64,000 bases of DNA from assembly GCF_007197555.1 (NCBI RefSeq), contig NZ_CP041614.1:3836001-3900000 (forward strand), written 5' to 3'. The position numbers and the translations under genes are program-made. Within the stretch, counting starts at the first letter, position 1. Each line of letters starts with the position of its first letter. Of this stretch, positions 47,144 to 54,625 are shown in pieces. The notes beneath the pieces are model-generated. The model did not search any database, was not told the DNA's origin, and worked only from the letters and a program-made list of their open reading frames with translations. Source of the stretch: Shewanella psychropiezotolerans (GTDB lineage: Bacteria; Pseudomonadota; Gammaproteobacteria; Enterobacterales; Shewanellaceae).

Positions 47144-47656
47144 ATGAAATTCGAGTACTTTAAATTTCCAGAGAAGTTTGCTTTTCTAATTGATAGCCCG
47201 ATGCCTTGCTCTCTTTGCGGAGAACGTGGTGTTTGGTTTGATACTGGAGGGTATGCAGGTGTAGAAGACATCGATTGTATTTGTAGCGGTTGTCTTAAAT
47301 CTGGAAAGTTAATTGAACTTGAGATTGAGCCAAATTTAAATTTCGATGATGGCTCTGAAGCAGCGAAAACAATTACTTATAAAACACCGTCCCTACCGAC
47401 ATGGCAAGATACAACTTGGCCAATAATTGATGGTGAATTTCCTGTTTTTGAATGTATTGCCTCAACACAAGACTTTAAAAATAAAGAAGAGTTTCTAGAT
47501 TCATTCATCGAGAATGATCAGAAGAAAAAAGATATTGAATGGATTTGGGATGCATTACCGGAGAAAGTGTTAAATAACTACCAAGAAGGTGGTGATTTAT
47601 CCGTATATTTGTTCATTTTAAATGGTAAAAAATATTGGGTGTGGGATGCTAACTAA
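47144..47656 (+). CDS. Integron cassette protein, CbrC (UPF0167) family
   Basis: A 170-residue protein with the CbrC/UPF0167 pattern: FEYFKFPE at the N-terminus, CSLCGERGVWFDTGGY, then CSGCLKSGKLIELE, giving two CxxC pairs spaced as in the family. E. coli CbrC is linked to colicin tolerance through the CreBC regulon; the biochemical role is unknown. It lacks a signal peptide. Confidence 0.68.
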   Translation: MKFEYFKFPEKFAFLIDSPMPCSLCGERGVWFDTGGYAGVEDIDCICSGCLKSGKLIELEIEPNLNFDDGSEAAKTITYKTPSLPTWQDTTWPIIDGEFPVFECIASTQDFKNKEEFLDSFIENDQKKKDIEWIWDALPEKVLNNYQEGGDLSVYLFILNGKKYWVWDAN

Positions 47657-47659
47657 CAC

Positions 47660-47764
47660 TCATAACAAGGCGCAGCAAGCCGACCTCCGGCAACTGTCAC
47701 CTTTTGTGCATGGAACCGCACAAAAGGCGCCAGTTACCTCCGGCGGTTGTGCGCGGCGTTATAT
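47660..47764 (+). repeat. attC site after the CbrC-like cassette
   Basis: TCATAAC (47660-47666) to GTTATAT (47758-47764), 105 bases. Inner arms CACCTTTTGTGC and GCACAAAAGGCG. The left part matches the truncated site at the end of the array. Confidence 0.85.
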
Positions 47765-47826
47765 CGTTTTTTGGGTAACTGTATTGTGTGGTAATATTTA
47801 GCCCTAATTCTTATAAGGACACTATT

Positions 47827-48363
47827 GTGAAAAAATTATTGGTTCTAGGTTTTATTGCTACTCTAGCGGGCTGCGCTGACTCTCATAATTTAAATGTTTC
47901 TAATACCGAAGTAGTTAATAAAATATCAGCAAGTTCATCTGTTTATGTCGCATTATCAGAGGATGGACGTTATGGCGAGAAAGACTATAAAGGTTCAGGC
48001 GTATTATTAAGTAATGTTATTAAGTCTGGCTTACTCACTAAAATGAACGATATCACTGTTGCTAACGAAGCTGGATCATTTAAAGAATCGATTAAGCTTG
48101 CTGAAAGTAATGGTTCAGATTATTTGTTTTACCCAACAATTATGCATTGGGAAGATCGTGCAACGGAATGGTCGGCTAAAGCTGATAAAGTTGAAGTGAA
48201 AATTGTAACTTGGGATATTAAAAATAATGTTGAACTAAGCTCGGCGATTATTGATGGTTCAAGCGGACTTGCAACATTGGGTGGCGATCATCCTCAAGAC
48301 TTATTACCTGAGCCAGTTAACGCGTATATTGATACTCTTTTTTCAGTACCAGTTCAAAATTAA
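47827..48363 (+). CDS. Integron cassette protein, DUF4823 lipoprotein
   Basis: A 178-residue lipoprotein. The GTG at 47827 is the start: AAGGA lies seven bases upstream and the lipoprotein signal (VLGFIATLAGCAD) begins there; an earlier in-frame GTG at 47788 has neither. The mature part carries the DUF4823 block TIMHWEDRATEWSAKADKVE and the end GGDHPQDLLPEPVNAYIDTLF. Family function is unknown. Its own ribosome site and exported product suggest an independently expressed cassette, and the leader of about 60 bases before the start could hold a promoter. Confidence 0.8.
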   Translation: MKKLLVLGFIATLAGCADSHNLNVSNTEVVNKISASSSVYVALSEDGRYGEKDYKGSGVLLSNVIKSGLLTKMNDITVANEAGSFKESIKLAESNGSDYLFYPTIMHWEDRATEWSAKADKVEVKIVTWDIKNNVELSSAIIDGSSGLATLGGDHPQDLLPEPVNAYIDTLFSVPVQN

Positions 48364-48370
48364 GTACACG

Positions 48371-48496
48371 ATATAACAAATGCATCAATACGATTTGCTA
48401 CACTCGGCGTTGTCAGTTTGCCTTTAGTTTCAGTGATTAGGCAGTAAAATTCAGCTAAGCCTATATCGTAGCAAACGTGTTATGCAGGCGTTATGT
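48371..48496 (+). repeat. attC site after the DUF4823 cassette
   Basis: ATATAAC (48371-48377) to GTTATGT (48490-48496), 126 bases, the longest of the array; outer arms AATGCATCAATACGATTTGC and GCAAACGTG..TGCAGG. Confidence 0.78.
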
Positions 48497-48515
48497 TGCA
48501 AAAGGAAAATTCAGG

Positions 48516-48851
48516 ATGAATGATGTAGCAATAGAAGAGAAACAAAACTTTTTAAAAAAACTATTTTCTGGTGGATTTCGATTAGTTGATGTTTTTTGGG
48601 CTGGCTTCATTTTAGTTGGTGCAATAATAGGTTTGTGTGTTTCTAAATTGGCAACATTTGAATCAATAATTATCGGTGATTGTTTAAAGTCGGTATATTT
48701 TATTTTGATCAGTGTTGCAGTCTGGAAGTCAGCAAGTTTGTATCAAGGGAAAAAAGTTTGGTTAATTTTAGCTAAAATTTCTGCAGTTTTAACCATTACC
48801 GCTAGTATTTTTGAGCTTGGTGCATGGGCTATCTACTTATCGTCAAACTAG
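48516..48851 (+). CDS. Integron cassette protein, three-helix membrane protein
   Basis: A 111-residue protein from the ATG at 48516; an upstream in-frame start at 48477 lies in the previous attC. Three transmembrane helices are likely (about 27-43, 55-71 and 84-107). A short cytoplasmic N-terminus (NDVAIEEKQNFLKKLF) precedes them. No family recognised. Confidence 0.68.
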   Translation: MNDVAIEEKQNFLKKLFSGGFRLVDVFWAGFILVGAIIGLCVSKLATFESIIIGDCLKSVYFILISVAVWKSASLYQGKKVWLILAKISAVLTITASIFELGAWAIYLSSN

Positions 48852-48853
48852 CA

Positions 48854-48954
48854 ACATAACAAGCCAAGGCAATGGGACAATTTTAAGCTGGCTTCCCGTC
48901 GCTACGCACCTAATTTTAGCCAGCTTAAAATTGCCCCTGCTTGGGGCGTTATAA
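48854..48954 (+). repeat. attC site after the three-helix cassette
   Basis: ACATAAC (48854-48860) to GTTATAA (48948-48954), 101 bases; long arms ATTTTAAGCTGGC and GCCAGCTTAAAAT give a very stable stem. Confidence 0.87.
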
Positions 48955-48968
48955 AGCACAAGGAAGGT

Positions 48969-49400
48969 ATGAGTTTATCCATTGGTTGTTCGCAAAATGA
49001 ACAAATAGAGATCAAAGTAGAACAGTACCTTCACTCTCCCTGCGGCGAGCCTTTTGATGATAACTGGCTTCTTTGCTCTATTAGTGTTTCATTTGGAAAC
49101 TTTAGTGGTACATTTTCAGCCAGTTTCCAAACCTATGATTTTGTAAAATTCTCAGAAGAAGTACAAAAGCTCTATACATGCCTAAAAGGTACAGCCACAT
49201 TCGATAGTATCGAAGGGCAGCTTGAATTTAAGTTAACTGGAGATGGAAAAGGCAGGATTGAATTAGAGGGTAATTGCATGGACACTGTAGGTATTGGTAA
49301 CGAGCTTACTTTCTCAACTGGTTTTGACCAAACATACCTTCGGTCTATTATCTCTGATTTGGACGAGGTTATAGCAAACTACCCTGTACGTACTTTATAA
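48969..49400 (+). CDS. Integron cassette protein, WapI-family immunity-like
   Basis: A 143-residue protein with ribosome site AGGAAGG. The run of features DDNWLLCSISVSFGNFSGTFSA, FVKFSEEVQKLYTCLKGTA and QLEFKLTGDGKGRIELEG, then DQTYLRSIISDLDEVI (each a family-typical block) matches proteins annotated as WapI-family immunity proteins, which protect against WapA-type contact toxins. No WapA-like toxin is present in the window. Alternative view: a widespread cassette-borne family whose immunity label is inherited from few members. Confidence 0.68.
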   Translation: MSLSIGCSQNEQIEIKVEQYLHSPCGEPFDDNWLLCSISVSFGNFSGTFSASFQTYDFVKFSEEVQKLYTCLKGTATFDSIEGQLEFKLTGDGKGRIELEGNCMDTVGIGNELTFSTGFDQTYLRSIISDLDEVIANYPVRTL

Positions 49401-49495
49401 CAAGCTGCTAAATCCAGATTCACCAAGGCTGTTATGCCATTTGCTGAGCAAATCGCCCGCCAGCACTCGGTTCACTTATTAGCAGGGCGTTAAAT
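49395..49495 (+). repeat. attC site after the WapI-immunity-like cassette (twin of 45656-45756)
   Basis: TTATAAC (49395-49401) to GTTAAAT (49489-49495). Near identical to the attC at 45656 although the cassettes differ. Confidence 0.85.
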
Positions 49496-49711
49496 GGCTT
49501 AAGTGTTTTGAGCTAGTAAGCCTTTAGCAATATTAATGAGTTTCCTGTAATCTACAGGCATTCAGTCGGCTGTGAATACACCAGCCACAAACAGCATGGA
49601 AGTTGTTCAAATTGGTTTCTTGGTAAATACCTGAAACTCTCCAAAGCACTCTTCCTGCATTAATTTTTAACTTGCTAATCCTTGATCAAATAAACACCGA
49701 AATGGGGTAGC
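49496..49711 (+). other. Integron cassette without an evident ORF
   Basis: About 300 bases between two attC cores. No plus-strand ORF over a dozen codons. On the minus strand a 20-codon ORF (start near 49562, MPVDYRKLINIAKGLLAQNT) is the best candidate but has no clear ribosome site. The cassette could carry a promoter, a small RNA or a decayed gene. Confidence 0.5.
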
Positions 49712-49798
49712 AAGTAACAATTGCATTAAAGGCAGCCCACGAAAAGACTGTGGGCTTGGACACGCTAACCGAGCGCCCTTTATGGCAAGGCGTTATGT
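49712..49798 (+). repeat. attC site after the ORF-less cassette
   Basis: AAGTAAC (49712-49718) to GTTATGT (49792-49798), 87 bases; AAAGGCAGCCCAC..GTGGGCT and GCCCTTTATGG arms. Confidence 0.78.
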
Positions 49799-49810
49799 GT
49801 CGGAGGTATC

Positions 49811-50122
49811 GTGACATCTAAGGAAGAGAAGAAGCGACGTGCAGCTCTAGTTGAAGCAATCGTGGCTGAAGATACGAGAAAGGCCATTGATGATATGCCT
49901 ATTTCATTATCCAACCTAGGAAAGCTTTTCGATTACCTCGATGTAAAGCTAGAAGAAGGCTGCGACCATACACCGAAAATCACTACTGATTTCTTAGCTA
50001 GTATCAATCTGAGCTCAGAAAAAATACTACCGTGGCTCCAAGACCAGGGTGGTTATTGTGACTGCGAAATACTGGCAAACGTAGAAGAGGGCTGGGAAAG
50101 TGAAATCACAAAAAACACATAA
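49811..50122 (+). CDS. Integron cassette protein, DUF2695 family
   Basis: A 103-residue protein beginning with GTG behind GGAGG. The DUF2695 pattern is plain: MPISLSNLGKLFDYLDVKLE, CDHTPKITTDFL, then LPWLQDQGGYCDCEILANVEE, with three conserved cysteines that may bind metal. Family function unknown; it is common in chromosomes as a single gene. Confidence 0.8.
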   Translation: MTSKEEKKRRAALVEAIVAEDTRKAIDDMPISLSNLGKLFDYLDVKLEEGCDHTPKITTDFLASINLSSEKILPWLQDQGGYCDCEILANVEEGWESEITKNT

Positions 50123-50176
50123 CAAAACCAGCCAGAAGGACGCAGTAAACTGCGCCCCTGCTGGTAGGCGTTATGT
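50117..50176 (+). repeat. attC site after the DUF2695 cassette
   Basis: ACATAAC (50117-50123) to GTTATGT (50170-50176), 60 bases; ACCAGCCAGAAGG / CCCCTGCTGGT arms with inner GCGCAG-type stem. Confidence 0.88.
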
Positions 50177-50191
50177 TTTAGGAGGGAGCCA

Positions 50192-50536
50192 ATGGTAGCT
50201 CTATATGTCGTTTGCACAGTTACCTGCTTTTTAGCTACTACAGCTTGCCTATACTTTTATTTGCCCAAGTTAGGTGTAAATCAAGCATTAGGCCAAAGAA
50301 GCTCAATTTTAAGTACCCTTATGGTTGGAGTTTCTGTAGTGGCTGCTATAGGTGCGCAGTATTTGAATGAATTAGCCATTATCATAGCCGTTTGTATAAC
50401 CTTCTTCATCATCAAGTACTATTTAGACATAACCAAAGCAAAAGTGTTTACTCTAATTTTTGGTTTATATATCGTGAATGTGATGGTGGTTAGCGTTACC
50501 TTGATGATATTTTTACCTAGTTATCAGCCAACATAA
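50192..50536 (+). CDS. Last integron cassette protein, four-helix membrane protein
   Basis: A 114-residue very hydrophobic protein with ribosome site GGAGGG. Helices are likely at about 3-24, 40-58, 61-76 and 86-109. No charged catalytic motif. No family recognised. It is followed by a broken attC, so this cassette can no longer be excised in the normal way. Confidence 0.7.
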   Translation: MVALYVVCTVTCFLATTACLYFYLPKLGVNQALGQRSSILSTLMVGVSVVAAIGAQYLNELAIIIAVCITFFIIKYYLDITKAKVFTLIFGLYIVNVMVVSVTLMIFLPSYQPT

Positions 50537-50572
50537 CAAGGCCAAGCAAGCCGACTCCGTCAGCTGTCGCGT
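50531..50572 (+). repeat. Truncated attC at the distal end of the array
   Basis: Starts ACATAAC and matches the left part of the attC at 47660 (AAGGC..AGCAAGCCGAC..CCG), through CAGCTGTCGC, but the right half and the GTTRRRY core never appear. The array ends here. Confidence 0.75.
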
Positions 50573-50965
50573 TTCTTGCAAAACCCACTAATATAACCAA
50601 GACATCCAAAATTATTCTCTGTTAGATGGCCTGTACCTACTAGAGTCAGATTGCCTGATAAATTCATTGTTGTATCAATCCGCCCACTTGTTACGCCAAA
50701 CAATACTCAAATATTCTGTCATGAGTTGATTTCGACTCATGCCCTTGAAAATAAGACATCAAAAAAACCAAACTTCCGTTTGGTTATGCTTGAATAAAAT
50801 ACTTTTGAAATAGGTTACTTTGGGTCTTAATTAATCGCTATCTAGCCATCCATAACACTTTGCGACACAAGTATAAAAAAAACAGACTAATACTGGAAGG
50901 TTTCTACTGGATATCAGCGTTACCATTGGTCCTCGACATCAAATGCATACTCCAAGGAGTCGATT
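50573..50965. other. Intergenic region between the integron end and the effector-like gene
   Basis: About 390 bases without a called gene. It contains a terminator-like hairpin that works only on the minus strand (50760-50785), although no minus-strand gene lies upstream of it, so a small RNA or lost gene is possible. The effector-like gene's ribosome site AAGGAG is at 50953-50958. Confidence 0.4.
50760..50785 (-). terminator. Orphan minus-strand terminator
   Basis: Perfect 8-base arms AACCAAAC and GTTTGGTT, 4-base loop, and seven A on the plus strand (seven U in a minus-strand transcript). Confidence 0.6.
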
Positions 50966-52543
50966 ATGCCTACTATCTCAGTAACTCCAAGTTCTCATAA
51001 AACGATAGAAATATCTTCAAGCGGAAATAGAGATATCGTCTCAAAAAAAGGGCTAATCAAAAGCGCAAAGGCTGCATCGGCAAAATTAGCATCTATAGGC
51101 TCTGCTTTAACGCTCCCCACCTGTAAAGACATGCATTTTAATCGCGCAAAAGCAACCCAAAAATCGGCACCACAACACGACGTCACTGATTTTAAATCAG
51201 AGTTTATACCACGTCGAAGTGAGGCGAAAAAGCACACCGCCCAAGATACAGAGACTAGCACAACAGCATTGCAAAACTATTATCAACACCAGCATGCCAC
51301 AGTAAAGCAAGAGTTTGAGTCTCTGTTTAATACCTATGCTAGCTCCAGCACTGAGCATGGTAAATATGCACAAAGTTATGCCAATGATCTATCGATGACA
51401 TGTGTAGAAGGTCGCTATCAACTCCCTGCCCTACCAAAGACTGTTGCTGAATTTGCCATTATATTCAATCAACTAGCACAGAACCATGCGCCTAATGGAT
51501 CGTTAGGAAAACTGATTAAGAAGGCACTTGGTAAGAATACCACTCTTGGTCAACTTCTTGATATCAATACAAGTGCAAAACTCGGAGCACTATCACAACT
51601 TATCCCGATAACATTAAAAGTGACTCTGAAGCATAAATTATCATCCCCTACAACGACAGAGCCCCCAAAAGTAATAAAACTAGATCCGATCGAAAAGGAA
51701 AAATTAGCCACTGAAAAGCAGCGTAAACTTCCTTCTCTGCTGCAGCAATTAGACACTCTGTCCGAGGTTTACTCCTCTTATGTTAAAGAGTTACCCACCG
51801 CTGATTCTCAAGCTAGGGGGCTGCAACAATCTTTGCTTGAGGCTGCGAATAAGCTTGATGCCATAGACAAGGATAACGAATTACAACGACAGCCTGAGTT
51901 TAGAGGTCGAGGCGCTACGTTTACACAAACAACACCAAATACACACCTAGCCCATAGCGCACTCTTTGACAGCGATAAAATATACAGCCTTGCTGACTTT
52001 GATGACATTATTGCCAGTAACCGTGCGATCAAAGAGAAAATTGCAGAATTTGATCGTCATTTATCACAACTAAACCAAAATATTGGGTTTCATGTTGAAA
52101 AGCTGCCAAATAAAGCAGAGGTAGCCAATAGTAAAATCTTAGGCATTAACCCGTTAGATATTGATCTTGATAAGGTCATGGACAAACTAAACAATCTAGA
52201 AACTCTGCTGTTAAAACCCAAACAAAACTGGAGAAGCCGACTTATTAACTTTTTCCATCCAAAAGGTTTCCAAAGCGAATCTGACCGTCTTACTTTTGAG
52301 ACCATGGCCATTCATCGGCTCAAAGAGCTGAAAGAGAAAATATCGACATCTTCTGTGGAGATGAAACTGGAAGATTTTTCAACCAAGCCTTGGTTTAAAT
52401 ACCTTGTAGCTAAGCAAATCGAGTCATTACAAACAGCCAGCCAAAGTTACCAATTTGGCCCCTTTAGTATTGCATCACCAGCCAAGAAACAACTGGATGC
52501 TTTTTTACGATCAAATGATTGGCCTAAACCGAATGTTGCCTAA
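50966..52543 (+). CDS. Putative type III secretion effector, unknown fold
   Basis: A 525-residue protein without signal peptide or membrane helix. The first 25 residues are rich in Ser, Thr and Ile and poor in acidic residues (PTISVTPSSHKTIEISSSG), as in type III secretion signals. The rest is mainly helical: a middle region with GSLGKLIKKALGKNTTLGQLL and long charged helices later (ATEKQRKLPSLLQQLDTLSEVY; KVMDKLNNLETLLLKP). A CesT-like chaperone gene follows 61 bases downstream, the usual layout for an effector and its chaperone. No catalytic motif was recognised. The effector call rests on the N-terminus and the partner; other readings, such as a secreted helical adhesin-like protein, remain open. 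Confidence 0.6.
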   Translation: MPTISVTPSSHKTIEISSSGNRDIVSKKGLIKSAKAASAKLASIGSALTLPTCKDMHFNRAKATQKSAPQHDVTDFKSEFIPRRSEAKKHTAQDTETSTTALQNYYQHQHATVKQEFESLFNTYASSSTEHGKYAQSYANDLSMTCVEGRYQLPALPKTVAEFAIIFNQLAQNHAPNGSLGKLIKKALGKNTTLGQLLDINTSAKLGALSQLIPITLKVTLKHKLSSPTTTEPPKVIKLDPIEKEKLATEKQRKLPSLLQQLDTLSEVYSSYVKELPTADSQARGLQQSLLEAANKLDAIDKDNELQRQPEFRGRGATFTQTTPNTHLAHSALFDSDKIYSLADFDDIIASNRAIKEKIAEFDRHLSQLNQNIGFHVEKLPNKAEVANSKILGINPLDIDLDKVMDKLNNLETLLLKPKQNWRSRLINFFHPKGFQSESDRLTFETMAIHRLKELKEKISTSSVEMKLEDFSTKPWFKYLVAKQIESLQTASQSYQFGPFSIASPAKKQLDAFLRSNDWPKPNVA

Positions 52544-52604
52544 CATGTAACACCGATAGTTATCTAATAATCACAGGTAAAACTGAATCCGATGAGGTGT
52601 CTAG

Positions 52605-53021
52605 TTGAAATTTGAAACGGTGTTAACAGAGCTTGCTCAATTATGGGGAGTTAATATACCCACCGAGTCAGATGCTATTGAAATCATTGATAATCAAGAG
52701 TGTTTATGGGTCCTGGAATGTTCAAAGATGTCAGATACCTTTACTTTGTATACTCACCTTAATATTTCGCTCAATGCCAATGATATTAATTATTGGTTAA
52801 GCATGAACATGAAGCGAGACTTATTAGGCAGCAGCTGGATTGGATTAGATGAAGGCACACTTTGCTTGGGTTTATCCTTACCGAAAGATAAACTTGATCA
52901 CCATGAACTCAATAATATCTTTGAAAATATGTTATTAATCAAAGAGAAGCTGTATTTATTAGCTGCAAGCGATGCAGATGCCCATATCGATCAAGCGTTA
53001 ATTAATATTCAGTTCATTTAA
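52605..53021 (+). CDS. CesT/SycE-like type III secretion chaperone
   Basis: A 138-residue acidic protein starting with TTG, with GAGGTG six bases upstream. It has the size and pattern of class I type III chaperones: an N-terminal helix (FETVLTELAQLWGV), short strands (ECLWVLECSKMSDTFTLYTHL), a helix (NDINYWLSMNMKRDLL), more strands (SSWIGLDEGTLCLGLSLPKD) and a C-terminal helix. These dimers bind the N-terminal 50-100 residues of one effector and pilot it to the secretion ATPase. The effector-like gene is directly upstream. No apparatus genes are in the window. Confidence 0.65.
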   Translation: MKFETVLTELAQLWGVNIPTESDAIEIIDNQECLWVLECSKMSDTFTLYTHLNISLNANDINYWLSMNMKRDLLGSSWIGLDEGTLCLGLSLPKDKLDHHELNNIFENMLLIKEKLYLLAASDADAHIDQALINIQFI

Positions 53022-53091
53022 CTTCCGAGCTGTACGTTAGGACGGGGCGGTCAGATTTCGGCCAACAAGCATGCCGGAAAGACTGCATGAT

Positions 53092-53802
53092 TCACTTGGA
53101 TGCTGATGCTGAACAGAGTGCTTTTTTAACCGCAGCTTCTGAGTGTATAGCCGTCGTATCATACAAGGGAACTTGAGTATCTTCTTGGCCAACTAATAAT
53201 GCAATCTCGGTACAACCTAAAATCACCGCCTGTGCTCCTTGAACATAAAGACTCTCGATGATCTTCAGGTAGGACAGGCGAGATTGTGGATTCACCTTGC
53301 CAAGGCATAGCTCCTCATAGATAACCCGATGAACAATCTCTCTATCTTGAGGCTCTGGCGTTAATACCTCGATACCATACTTATCGGTCAGACGTCCCTT
53401 ATAAAAGTTCTGCTCCATGGTAAATTTTGTGCCCAATAGCCCAACTGTTTTGATCCCATCCGCAATAAGCTTATGGGCAGTAGCATCGGCGATATGCAGC
53501 AAGGGGATCTCAACAGCTTGCTCCACTTTTTCAGCCACCTTGTGCATGGTGTTGGTACAGATCATGAAAAAATCTGCCCCCGCGGCTTCAACAGAGCGCG
53601 CAGCTTCGGCCAGTATCTCGGCGGTTTTATCCCACTCGCCTTTATGTTGCAGGCGTTCAATCTCGGCAAAATCGACGCTATAGAGGGCGATTTTTGCCGA
53701 ATGTAATCCACCGAGTTCACGCTTTATGCCCTGGTTTAATGCCTGATAATAACTGGCCGTAGACTCCCAGCTCATGCCGCCTATCATTCCTATGATTTTC
53801 AT
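53092..53802 (-). CDS. Aspartate/glutamate racemase family protein
   Basis: A 236-residue racemase-fold protein. The opening MKIIGMIGGMSWESTASYY and the two catalytic cysteines, in ICTNTMH (about 83) and LGCTEIALL (about 193), are family hallmarks of the aspartate racemase (YgeA-like) branch. Such enzymes interconvert L- and D-amino acids through a two-cysteine mechanism without PLP. Exact amino acid uncertain. Single gene, converging on the chaperone gene. Confidence 0.88.
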   Translation of the reverse strand: MKIIGMIGGMSWESTASYYQALNQGIKRELGGLHSAKIALYSVDFAEIERLQHKGEWDKTAEILAEAARSVEAAGADFFMICTNTMHKVAEKVEQAVEIPLLHIADATAHKLIADGIKTVGLLGTKFTMEQNFYKGRLTDKYGIEVLTPEPQDREIVHRVIYEELCLGKVNPQSRLSYLKIIESLYVQGAQAVILGCTEIALLVGQEDTQVPLYDTTAIHSEAAVKKALCSASASK

Positions 53803-53893
53803 ACTCTCTCCTTGAATAATTGTTCGTCGCTAAAGCAGCCTGAATATAAACTAACAAGCTTGGCCTTATATACCTGCATGTATCACAGTCAAA

Positions 53894-54487
53894 TCACCAC
53901 ACCTTCACGGCGACATGGACGGCCTGAGTGAGGTCATCCAGTGTTTTTCCCGAGCGGGCTAGTACGGCTGAGCCATGAATAAAGGTCATGATGTAATTGA
54001 CGTTGGCCTCAACATCGAAGCCCAGATCCAGATTGCCTTGAGATTTTTCTTTATTGAAAAATTCGATCAGGAAAACTTGATGAGAGCCTTGGATCTTTAA
54101 TATGGCATCCATGGCACTCTGGGGCATATCGTGACTGGCAGATTCCGCGGCGCACAGAGAAACAAAACAACCCTTTGGCAGGGAGATATCACAATGCATC
54201 TCTACCACAGACAAGAGGTAATTTAACAGACGCTGCTTGATACTGAGATCTTGCTGTTGCAACTTTTCAATATGGGGCGTGGCATATTTAGCTAGATAAT
54301 GCTCTGTCGCAGTAACAAACAGCTCCTCCTTATTGCCGAACGCCGAGTACAGACTAGGCTTGTTAATCCCCATGCTTAGAGTCAGATCTGTCATGGACGC
54401 CCCTACGAAGCCTTTCTGCCAAAATACTAAGGTCGCCTGCTCTAAGGCAGCATCGATATCGAAGTTACGTTTTCTACCGGAAGCCAT
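53894..54487 (-). CDS. TetR family transcriptional regulator
   Basis: A 197-residue regulator with the N-terminal TetR helix-turn-helix (ATLVFWQKGFVGASMTDLTLSMGINKPSLYSAFGNKEELF contains the motif; key part ASMTDLTLSMGINKPSLY). The ligand domain resembles AcrR/YjgJ-type repressors. It is divergent from an SDR gene, with two identical palindromes between them, so it most likely represses both genes until an electrophile or similar ligand binds. Confidence 0.9.
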   Translation of the reverse strand: MASGRKRNFDIDAALEQATLVFWQKGFVGASMTDLTLSMGINKPSLYSAFGNKEELFVTATEHYLAKYATPHIEKLQQQDLSIKQRLLNYLLSVVEMHCDISLPKGCFVSLCAAESASHDMPQSAMDAILKIQGSHQVFLIEFFNKEKSQGNLDLGFDVEANVNYIMTFIHGSAVLARSGKTLDDLTQAVHVAVKVW

Positions 54488-54530
54488 ATCTGCCTCTGCT
54501 CACTTATATAAATAAAAATCACCTTGGTTC

Positions 54531-54562
54531 TTGACAATATTGTACCGATCGGTAAGTATAAT
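54531..54562 (+). promoter_or_regulatory. Candidate promoter of the SDR gene
   Basis: TTGACA (54531-54536) and TATAAT (54557-54562) with an unusually long 20-base spacer that contains the first operator palindrome. Confidence 0.45.
54543..54554. promoter_or_regulatory. TetR-type operator 1
   Basis: Perfect palindrome TACCGATCGGTA between the divergent TetR and SDR genes, inside the candidate promoter spacer. Confidence 0.8.
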
Positions 54563-54570
54563 TTCAACCG

Positions 54571-54582
54571 TACCGATCGGTA
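54571..54582. promoter_or_regulatory. TetR-type operator 2
   Basis: Identical palindrome TACCGATCGGTA, 28 bases from operator 1, just after the -10 region; bound protein would block initiation. Confidence 0.8.
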
Positions 54583-54625
54583 CACAATGAAACCCAATTT
54601 AAAAACCATGAAAAGGAAGATAAAG

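Noticed and set aside
44104..50176. Regularly spaced repeats as a CRISPR array
   Set aside because: The repeats are 60-126 bases, differ in sequence, are separated by ORFs and end in GTTRRRY-like cores; they are attC sites.
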